From Synechococcaceae bacterium WB8_1B_136 (GTDB lineage Bacteria > Cyanobacteriota > Cyanobacteriia > PCC-6307 > Cyanobiaceae), in NCBI GenBank assembly GCA_010029175.1, contig RGNC01000128.1, positions 1 through 6,052 on the forward strand: 6,052 nucleotides of DNA, written 5' to 3'. Shown here piece after piece: positions 1 to 5,477 of the stretch (within the stretch, counting starts at the first letter, position 1; each line of letters begins with the position of its first letter). Made by a program: the position numbers and the translations under genes. The notes beneath the pieces are model-generated. The model was given only the letters and a program-made list of their open reading frames with translations, was not told where the DNA came from and did not search any database.

Positions 1-1
1 C

Positions 2-184
2 AGCGGTGCATCCAGTGAGCGTTCCCGCCAGCGGCTGCGCAAACTCAGCCAGCGGGTCGACGACGCCTACAGCGAATGGCAGGCCACCCGGCAAGATCCT
101 CAGCAGGGGGTCCGTGCCGCCCAGCTGCAGCAGCAGCTGCGATCACCGCGGGCCCCCGGAGGCCACGCCACAACCAAGCCATGA
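2..184 (+). CDS. 3' end of an unrecognised gene upstream of purC (partial)
   Basis: A frame open from the window edge codes about 60 C-terminal residues and stops with TGA at 182-184. The start lies outside the window. The visible part is hydrophilic and rich in Arg and Gln, with a run reading RQRLRKLSQRVDDAY followed by a Gln-rich stretch (AQLQQQL). It has helical, possibly coiled-coil character up to about residue 48, then a Pro/Gly-rich tail. I recognise no domain and it does not resemble the PurD C-terminus. The main support for coding is the 4-bp ATGA overlap with purC, typical of translationally coupled operon genes, together with mostly G/C third positions. Another frame starting at position 6 is also open here but runs on into purC out of frame and is a shadow. 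The function is unknown. Confidence 0.55.
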   Translation, partial: SGASSERSRQRLRKLSQRVDDAYSEWQATRQDPQQGVRAAQLQQQLRSPRAPGGHATTKP

Positions 185-936
185 CCGCCTACACCCTCGG
201 CACCCTGCTCTACGAAGGCAAGGCCAAGCGGGTCTTCCAGACCGATCGCCCCGATCTGGTGGCGGTGGAGTACAAGGACGACGCCACGGCCTTCAATGCC
301 CTCAAGAAGGCCCAGCTGGCGGGCAAGGGCGAGCTGAACTGCCAGATCTCCGCCCGCCTGTTCGAGCTGCTGGAGCGGGAGGGGATCCCCACCCACTACC
401 GCGGCCTCCAGGACCGCCACTGGATGCTGGTGAAGCCGGTGCGGATCGTGCCGGTGGAGGTGGTGATCCGCAACATCGCCTTCGGGTCGCTGTGCAAGCA
501 GATGCCGATCGGGCCCGGCACGCCCCTGGAGCCCCCACTCCTCGACCTCTACTACAAGGACGACGCCTTCGGTGATCCCCTGCTCACCGAGGCCCGCCTG
601 GCCCGTCTGGGGCTGCTCACGGACGAGCAACGCGTGGAGCTGGAGCGTCTGGCCCACGCGGTGAATGGGGCGCTGCTGCGCTTCTTCGCCGACATCGGCC
701 TGCAGCTGGTGGATTTCAAGATCGAGCTGGGCTTCACCGCCGACGGCCAGTTGGTGGTGGCTGATGAGATCAGTCCCGATACCTGCCGCCTCTGGGATCT
801 GCAGGTGAGCGATGCCCGCGACCGCATCCTGGACAAGGATCGCTTCCGCCAGGACCTGGGCGGGGTTGTGGAGGCCTACGGGGAGGTTCTCAAACGGGTC
901 CAAGGGGTCTGCCCCGAGCCCCGCATTTACGGGTAG
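181..936 (+). CDS. purC: Phosphoribosylaminoimidazole-succinocarboxamide synthase (SAICAR synthetase)
   Basis: This cytoplasmic enzyme of de novo purine synthesis joins CAIR and aspartate, with ATP, to give SAICAR. The 251-residue product is a normal length for a stand-alone bacterial PurC. Near the N-terminus is the nucleotide-binding segment LLYEGKAKRVF (about residues 9-19). The first family signature is IVPVEVVIRNIAFGSL (about 89-104), with Arg97 and Ser103 at the spacing expected for substrate phosphate contacts. The second is LVDFKIELGF (about 178-187), followed by ADEISPDTCRLWD. I chose ATG 181 because the protein then begins just ahead of the conserved nucleotide-binding segment. The frame stays open upstream to an ATG at 76, but that would add 35 non-family residues. 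A GGAGG at 158-162 is too far away to act as a normal ribosome site, so initiation probably depends on the ATGA overlap with the preceding gene. Position 101 is Phe where the signature usually has Thr or Ala. Confidence 0.97.
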   Translation: MTAYTLGTLLYEGKAKRVFQTDRPDLVAVEYKDDATAFNALKKAQLAGKGELNCQISARLFELLEREGIPTHYRGLQDRHWMLVKPVRIVPVEVVIRNIAFGSLCKQMPIGPGTPLEPPLLDLYYKDDAFGDPLLTEARLARLGLLTDEQRVELERLAHAVNGALLRFFADIGLQLVDFKIELGFTADGQLVVADEISPDTCRLWDLQVSDARDRILDKDRFRQDLGGVVEAYGEVLKRVQGVCPEPRIYG

Positions 937-978
937 GTTCGGCGGCATTTGCGGCCTGGCCGCTCCGTGATCTCTCCC

Positions 979-1092
979 ATGGCTGGCACCCGCAACAGCT
1001 CGAACCGCGTTCTTCGGTTCCGTGGGTCGCTGGGATTGGCCGCTGCCCTTCCCCTGGCAGCAGCGTCGGTGCTGGCCCAGCCGGCCCTGGCG
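979..1092 (+). other. Predicted signal peptide of the BamA homologue
   Basis: Residues 1-38 have the Sec signal layout. A basic, polar n-region (four Arg among residues 5-16) is followed by a hydrophobic core around GLAAALPLAAASVLA and an ALA cleavage box at 36-38, with Ala39 as the likely first mature residue. This fits export to the periplasm before barrel insertion and supports the ATG 979 start. The exact cleavage site is inferred by eye. Confidence 0.75.
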
Positions 1093-3297
1093 GCTCCGCC
1101 GGTGTCGAGCCAGACCGATAGCCCATCACCCAAACCATCGCCAAAGCCAGCGCCAACGGCGGCCCCCGCTCCTGAGGCCGCACCGGCGCCGGCCCCCGCA
1201 CAGGCGGTTCCCGTTCCCGCCGCCAGCGAGCGCCCGACGGCGCCGGCCAAGGCCGAGCCCCGGGTGCTGATCAGCGAGGTGGTGGTGAAGGGCATCGAGG
1301 GCCACCCGGAGCGGGAGCGGCTGGAGCTGGCCGTCTACGACGCCATGGCCACCCGGCCCGGCACGCGGGTGACCCGCCCTGAGCTGCAGAACGATCTCTC
1401 GGCCATCTACGCCACCGGCTGGTTCTCGGATGTGCGCATCCAGCCCGTGGACAGCCCCCTGGGGGTGCAGCTGGTGGTCACCGTGGCGCCCAATCCGGTG
1501 CTCACCAAGGTGCAGCTCGATGGCGTTGGCGCCAAGACCAAGCTGCCGGCGAATCTGATCCCCGACACCTTCGCGGCCGATTACGGCAAGACCCTCAACC
1601 TCAACACCCTGCAGGCCCGGATCGCCGATCTGCAGAAGTGGTATGCCGATCAGGGCTACTCCCTGGCCCGGGTCACCGGTCCGAGCCGTGTGAGCCCGGA
1701 GGGGGTGGTGCAGCTGCAGGTGCGTGAGGGCACCGTGGCCGGGGTGGAGGTGCAGTTCCTCAACAAGGAGGGCGAGAGCACCAACGACAAGGGCCAGCCC
1801 TTCAAGGGCAAGTCGAAGCCCTGGGTGATCACCCGCGAGATTTCGGTGAAGGCCGGTGAAACCTTCAACCGCCGCCGGCTGGAAGAGGACATCAAGCGGC
1901 TCTACGGCACGGGCTTGTTCGGCGATGTGAAGGTCACCCTGCGGCCGGTGGCCGGCAATCCCGGCGAGGTGACCATCGTGCTGGGGGTGGTGGAGCAATC
2001 CACCGGCTCGCTCTCCGGCGGCCTGGGTTACAGCCAGAGCCAGGGCGTGTTCGGCCAGGTGCAGGTGCAGGACAGCAACCTGCTGGGCCGCGCCTGGGAC
2101 CTGGCGCTCAACTTCACCTACGGCCAGTACGGCGGATTGGCGGACCTCTCGTTCACCGACCCCTGGATCAAGGGCGACAAGTACCGCACCGCCTTCCGGG
2201 CCCGGCTGTTCCTGAGCCGCGAGGTGCCGCAGATCTTCCAGAGCCAGAACAACGGCAGCATCTACACCGTTTCAGACGTTTCCAGCGGCTTCTACAACGC
2301 TCCATCCACCGCCATCGCCTATCAGAGCAACTCCACGGCCCAGGGCGGCCCCTACGGCTCTCCGGCAGCGGCGAAGGCCGCCAACCAGGCCCTGGGGGTG
2401 AACAACAACTGGTTCTCCCTCGATGGCAACTCCATCGCCATCCAGCGGGTGGGCGGCAACTTCCAGTTCGTGCGGCCCCTCAACGGCGGCGACCCCTTCA
2501 AGCGGGCCCCCTGGGCCGTGGTGGTTGGCCTCAATGCCCAGGAGGCCACGCCGATGAACTTCAGCGGTGCCTCCATGCCCTACGGCGTGAGCACCAACAA
2601 CTTCAGCAACGGCCAGACCACGGTCAGCAACGTGATCTGTGTGGCCTACAACTGCCAGAACGGTGCCACCAGCAACCAGCTCGTCGGGGTGCGGGTGGCC
2701 GCCACGATGAACAACCTCAACGATCCCCGCAACCCCACCAAGGGCAACTTCCTCAGCCTGGGAACCGAGCAGTTCATCAGCGTGGGTCCGAATTCCCCCA
2801 CCTTCAACCGGCTGCGGGCCAGCTACACCCACTACATCCCGGTGAACTGGCTGAAGGTGTACAAGGGCTGCCGTCCCAAGCCCGGCCAGACGGCCGATTG
2901 CAAGCAGGCCCTGGCGTTCCAGGCCTCCGTGGGCGGCAATGTGGGCAACCTGCCGGTGTATGAGGCCTTCTGCCTGGGGGGCTCCAACTCCGTTCGCGGC
3001 TACTACGACTGCGATCTGGGGGTGGGCAAGAGCTTCGGCGAGGCCACGATCGAATACCGCTTCCCGCTGTTCAGCATCATCAGCGGCGAGTTGTTCGTGG
3101 ATGGCGGCAGCACCTTCGGCAGCCAGGCCAGCGTGACCGGCAACCCCGGCGGCCTGCTGTTGAAGCCGGGCCAGGGCTTCTCGGTGGGTACCGGTGTGAT
3201 TGTGACCACCCCCGTGGGTCCCCTGCGCCTGGAGGTGGCCAGCCAGGACTTCACCGGCGACTGGCGCTTCAACCTGGGTGTGGGTTGGAAGTTCTGA
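979..3297 (+). CDS. bamA: Omp85/BamA-family outer-membrane assembly protein
   Basis: This is the central component of the machinery that folds and inserts beta-barrel proteins into the outer membrane. From ATG 979 the product has 772 residues. It starts with a signal peptide (1-38, likely cut at ALA/A). A Pro/Ala-rich spacer follows (49-94), then three POTRA domains (about 95-174, 175-251 and 252-340) and a 16-strand-type barrel (about 341-772). The barrel carries the diagnostic VRGY motif of loop 6 (672-675) and ends in the terminal Phe of LGVGWKF. Three POTRAs instead of the five in E. coli is the cyanobacterial form. Hydrophilic Asn/Ser/Gln-rich stretches (about 420-480 and 535-570) are probably surface loops. 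The mature chain has exactly six cysteines, all in the last third. TTG 949 and GTG 967 are alternative in-frame starts and none has a clear Shine-Dalgarno. I prefer 979 because it gives a compact Arg-containing n-region. The lpx genes follow directly. Confidence 0.93.
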   Translation: MAGTRNSSNRVLRFRGSLGLAAALPLAAASVLAQPALAAPPVSSQTDSPSPKPSPKPAPTAAPAPEAAPAPAPAQAVPVPAASERPTAPAKAEPRVLISEVVVKGIEGHPERERLELAVYDAMATRPGTRVTRPELQNDLSAIYATGWFSDVRIQPVDSPLGVQLVVTVAPNPVLTKVQLDGVGAKTKLPANLIPDTFAADYGKTLNLNTLQARIADLQKWYADQGYSLARVTGPSRVSPEGVVQLQVREGTVAGVEVQFLNKEGESTNDKGQPFKGKSKPWVITREISVKAGETFNRRRLEEDIKRLYGTGLFGDVKVTLRPVAGNPGEVTIVLGVVEQSTGSLSGGLGYSQSQGVFGQVQVQDSNLLGRAWDLALNFTYGQYGGLADLSFTDPWIKGDKYRTAFRARLFLSREVPQIFQSQNNGSIYTVSDVSSGFYNAPSTAIAYQSNSTAQGGPYGSPAAAKAANQALGVNNNWFSLDGNSIAIQRVGGNFQFVRPLNGGDPFKRAPWAVVVGLNAQEATPMNFSGASMPYGVSTNNFSNGQTTVSNVICVAYNCQNGATSNQLVGVRVAATMNNLNDPRNPTKGNFLSLGTEQFISVGPNSPTFNRLRASYTHYIPVNWLKVYKGCRPKPGQTADCKQALAFQASVGGNVGNLPVYEAFCLGGSNSVRGYYDCDLGVGKSFGEATIEYRFPLFSIISGELFVDGGSTFGSQASVTGNPGGLLLKPGQGFSVGTGVIVTTPVGPLRLEVASQDFTGDWRFNLGVGWKF
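1123..1260 (+). repeat. Pro/Ala-rich low-complexity spacer in the BamA homologue
   Basis: Residues 49-94 contain 16 prolines and 15 alanines among 46 residues. They begin with a short PSPK tandem (PSPKPSPKPAP) and continue as AP dipeptides. The segment lies between the signal peptide and POTRA1, so it should be an extended, flexible periplasmic spacer, resembling in composition the Pro/Lys-rich region of TonB. Proline-rich N-terminal regions are known in cyanobacterial Omp85 proteins. The first dozen codons use CCA five times, whereas CCC and CCG dominate elsewhere in the gene. Confidence 0.8.
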
Positions 3298-3301
3298 GGA
3301 G
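3297..3301 (+). promoter_or_regulatory. Shine-Dalgarno site that sets the lpxC start
   Basis: AGGAG begins at the last base of the bamA TGA stop and lies 6 nt before GTG 3308. It is the only strong, well-spaced ribosome-binding site in the window. It decides the lpxC start in favour of GTG 3308 over the upstream in-frame GTG 3278, which lies inside bamA. Its overlap with the bamA stop suggests that ribosomes finishing bamA may influence lpxC initiation. Confidence 0.75.
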
Positions 3302-3307
3302 AGACCC

Positions 3308-4165
3308 GTGAGCCTCTGGCCCAGCGACTATTCCCAGGCCTGGACCCTCGCGGCTGGCGTGGAACAACGGGGGGTGGGCCTGCACAGCGGGGCTGCGGCC
3401 CGGGTGCGGCTGGAGCCCAGCGATCAGCCCGGCTTTCGGCTGGGCTGGCTCGATGCCCCCGGCATCGAGCCGTTGGTCCTGGCCCCCCACCAGGTATGCG
3501 ACACCCAGCTCTGCACCGCCCTGCAGCTGGACCAGCGGCGCCTGGCCACCGTGGAGCACTTGCTGGCGGCCCTGGCCGGTGTGGGCCTCACCGCCATCAC
3601 GATCCTGGTGGAGGGCCATGAGATCCCCCTGCTGGATGGCTCGGCCCAGCCCTGGGTGGAGGCCATCGCCGCCGTGGGCCTGCAGGGGCTGGGCGATCGG
3701 CCCGCCGCGGTGCCCCTCGCCGCCCCGATCACGCTGCAGCAGGGGGTGAGCTTCGCCACGGCGCTGCCCAGCGATCGCCTGCGCCTGGCCGCGGCGATCG
3801 AGTTCCCCCAGCCGGCGATCGGCCGCCAGCTGTTCTCCCTGGAGCTCACCCCCCAGACCTTCGTGCAGGAGATCGCCCCCGCCCGCACCTTCGGCTTCAA
3901 GGACCAGGTGGATCAACTGCTTGCCGCAGGCCTGATCAAGGGCGGAGCCCTCGACAACGCCCTGGTGTGCGATGGCGACACCTGGCTGAACCCACCTCTG
4001 CGCTTTGCCGACGAACCGGTGCGCCATAAGCTCCTGGATCTGCTGGGGGATCTCGCCCTGGCGGGCCTGCCCCAGGCCCAGGTGTTCGCCTTCCGCGGCT
4101 CCCACGGCCTGCACACCGCCCTGGCGGCGGCTCTGGCGTCCCCACTTCGCCCCCTGCCCGTCTGA
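3308..4165 (+). CDS. lpxC: UDP-3-O-acyl-N-acetylglucosamine deacetylase
   Basis: LpxC is the zinc-dependent cytoplasmic deacetylase that performs the committed step of lipid A synthesis, removing acetate from UDP-3-O-acyl-GlcNAc. The 285-residue product fits the usual length. Recognisable elements in order are GVGLHSG (about 22-28) and TVEHLLAAL with the catalytic Glu83 and zinc ligand His84. Next come EIPLLDGSAQPW, then ARTFGF before GLIKGGALDNALV, and RHKLLDLLGDL with zinc ligands His240 and Asp244. The catalytic-site His266 lies in GSHGLHTAL. These correspond to E. coli Glu78, His79, His238, Asp242 and His265. All key residues are present, so the enzyme should be active. The GTG start is chosen from the AGGAG 6 nt upstream. 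The gene lies 10 bp after bamA and 5 bp before fabZ, inside the apparent operon. Confidence 0.96.
   Translation: MSLWPSDYSQAWTLAAGVEQRGVGLHSGAAARVRLEPSDQPGFRLGWLDAPGIEPLVLAPHQVCDTQLCTALQLDQRRLATVEHLLAALAGVGLTAITILVEGHEIPLLDGSAQPWVEAIAAVGLQGLGDRPAAVPLAAPITLQQGVSFATALPSDRLRLAAAIEFPQPAIGRQLFSLELTPQTFVQEIAPARTFGFKDQVDQLLAAGLIKGGALDNALVCDGDTWLNPPLRFADEPVRHKLLDLLGDLALAGLPQAQVFAFRGSHGLHTALAAALASPLRPLPV
3771..3778. repeat. HIP1 palindrome (GCGATCGC)
   Basis: This is the only complete copy in the window of the highly iterated palindrome abundant in many cyanobacterial genomes. It lies inside lpxC. Its CGATCG core occurs ten times, starting at 243, 506, 3047, 3694, 3772, 3795, 3816, 4768, 5045 and 5099. 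By rough composition, about two would be expected. It supports a cyanobacterial origin. Confidence 0.7.
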
Positions 4166-4170
4166 CTCCC

Positions 4171-4641
4171 TTGACTGCCAACACCGCGCCATCGGGCACC
4201 AACCCCGTGCCCGTGCTCACCAGCGAGCAGATCCAGGGCCTGCTCCCCCATCGCTATCCCTTCGCCCTGGTGGATCGGGTGATCGAGCACGAACCCGGCA
4301 AGCGGGCCGTGGCGATCAAGAACGTCACCTTCAATGAGCCGCAGTTCCAGGGCCATTTCCCCGGGCGCCCGCTGATGCCCGGGGTGCTGATCGTGGAGGC
4401 CATGGCCCAGGTGGGCGGCCTGATCGTGACCCAGATGCCCGATCTGCCCAAGGGCCTGTTCGTGTTCGCCGGCATCGATGGCGTGCGCTTTCGCCGGCCG
4501 GTGGTGCCCGGCGATCAGCTGGTGATCAGCTGTGAACTGCTGAGCCTCAAGCGCAAACGCTTCGGCAAGGTGAGGGCGGAGGCCACCGTGGATGGCGAGC
4601 TGGTGTGTGCCGGTGAGCTGATGTTCTCCCTGGTGGACTGA
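4171..4641 (+). CDS. fabZ: 3-hydroxyacyl-[acyl-carrier-protein] dehydratase FabZ
   Basis: FabZ is the cytoplasmic hot-dog-fold dehydratase of type II fatty acid synthesis, converting (R)-3-hydroxyacyl-ACP to trans-2-enoyl-ACP. The conserved N-terminal block IQGLLPHRYPFALVDRV is followed by the active-site block GHFPGRPLMPGVLIVEAMAQ. This carries catalytic His62 and Glu76, spaced 14 residues apart as in E. coli His54 and Glu68. From TTG 4171 the product has 156 residues. GTG 4207 or GTG 4213 would give 144 or 142, closer to the common length. None has a good Shine-Dalgarno, so the start is uncertain. I list the longest form because it leaves only 5 bp after lpxC. Its place among lpx genes makes sense because it and LpxA draw on the same kind of 3-hydroxyacyl-ACP. 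Confidence 0.95.
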   Translation: MTANTAPSGTNPVPVLTSEQIQGLLPHRYPFALVDRVIEHEPGKRAVAIKNVTFNEPQFQGHFPGRPLMPGVLIVEAMAQVGGLIVTQMPDLPKGLFVFAGIDGVRFRRPVVPGDQLVISCELLSLKRKRFGKVRAEATVDGELVCAGELMFSLVD

Positions 4642-4649
4642 CAGTGGTC

Positions 4650-5477
4650 ATGACCAGCCGTCCGGCCTCAGAAACCAGGATTCACCCCACGGCGGTGGTG
4701 GACCCCAGCGCCCAGATCGACGAGGGCGTGGAGATCGGTCCGTATGCCGTGATCGGCCCGGAGGTGTCGATCGGCGCCGGCAGTCGCATCGGCCCCCACG
4801 TGGTGCTGGATGGCCGCGTGCAGATGGGCCGCCGCAACCGCATCTTCCCTGGTGCCTGCATCGGCGCTGAACCCCAGGATCTCAAGTACAGCGGCGCCCC
4901 CACTGAGGTTGTGATCGGCGACGACAACGCGATCCGCGAGTGCGTCACGATCAACCGCGCCACCCATGAAGGTGAGCAGACCCGCATTGGCAACGGCAAT
5001 CTGCTGATGGCCTACAGCCACCTGGGCCACAACTGCCTCCTGGGCGATCGGATCGTGATTGCCAACGGCGTGGCGGTGGCCGGCCATGTGGTGATCGGCG
5101 ATCGGGCCGTGGTGGGTGGCGTGCTCGGCATCCACCAGTTCGTGCACATCGGCACCATGGCCATGGTGGGCGGCATGAGCCGCATCGACCGCGATGTGCC
5201 CCCCTACGCCATCGTGGAGGGGCACCCGGGCCGCCTGCGCGGCCTCAACCGCATCGGCATCAAGCGCAGCGGCCTGGCCGACCTCGATGGCGGCGTACAG
5301 GCCAAGCAGCTGCAGCAGGTGTGGGCCGAGCTCTACCGCGGCGAGGCCGTCCTCGCCGAAGCGCTGCAGCAGGTGCGGCAGCAGCAGCTTCACCCCCCCG
5401 CGGAAACCCTGGTCAGCTTCCTGGAGGCCTCCATCGGTCCGGGTCGTCGCGGCCCCCTGCCAGCCGGTCGTTCATGA
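4650..5477 (+). CDS. lpxA: UDP-N-acetylglucosamine O-acyltransferase
   Basis: LpxA is the cytoplasmic trimeric acyltransferase that starts lipid A synthesis by moving a 3-hydroxyacyl chain from ACP to the 3-OH of UDP-GlcNAc. The 275-residue product begins with left-handed beta-helix hexapeptide repeats (about 10-190, for example IDEGVEIGPYAVIGPEVSIG) and ends in a helical domain rich in Gln. Active-site residues are all visible: His124 and catalytic His127 in SHLGHNC, His146 in AGHV and His162 in HQF. They match E. coli His122, His125, His144 and His160 with a constant offset of two. Gly175 sits at the acyl-chain ruler position (E. coli Gly173), where glycine allows a long chain. ATG 4650 and GTG 4644 are both possible starts, and neither has a clear ribosome site. 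The stop overlaps the lpxB start as ATGA. Confidence 0.96.
   Translation: MTSRPASETRIHPTAVVDPSAQIDEGVEIGPYAVIGPEVSIGAGSRIGPHVVLDGRVQMGRRNRIFPGACIGAEPQDLKYSGAPTEVVIGDDNAIRECVTINRATHEGEQTRIGNGNLLMAYSHLGHNCLLGDRIVIANGVAVAGHVVIGDRAVVGGVLGIHQFVHIGTMAMVGGMSRIDRDVPPYAIVEGHPGRLRGLNRIGIKRSGLADLDGGVQAKQLQQVWAELYRGEAVLAEALQQVRQQQLHPPAETLVSFLEASIGPGRRGPLPAGRS

Noticed and set aside
122..139. Inverted repeat CAGCTGC/GCAGCTG with a 4-base loop as a regulatory hairpin
   Set aside because: It arises from Gln-Leu codons (QLQQQL) in the upstream reading frame and lies about 40 bp from the purC start with no supporting signal.
158..162. GGAGG as the purC ribosome-binding site
   Set aside because: It is 18 nt from ATG 181, too far for normal initiation, and no nearer in-frame start exists.
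100..948. 282-residue open frame on the - strand opposite purC
   Set aside because: purC is certain by its motifs. In high-GC genes with G/C third positions, antisense frames rarely meet stops. The translation is low-complexity, rich in His, Gly, Leu and Gln, with no domain.
951..963. GCGGC-CTG-GCCGC inverted repeat after purC as a terminator
   Set aside because: The stem is only 5 bp, no T-run follows, and downstream genes are closely packed, so termination is not supported.
1126..1998. 290-residue open frame on the - strand opposite the BamA POTRA region
   Set aside because: Same composition effect. The translation is His/Gly/Leu/Arg-rich with no recognisable family, and the sense strand is unmistakably Omp85.
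3269..4192. 307-residue open frame on the - strand opposite lpxC, longer than lpxC itself
   Set aside because: Length alone is not evidence here. LpxC on the + strand has all its catalytic residues, and the antisense product is Gly/Gln/Ala-rich without motifs.
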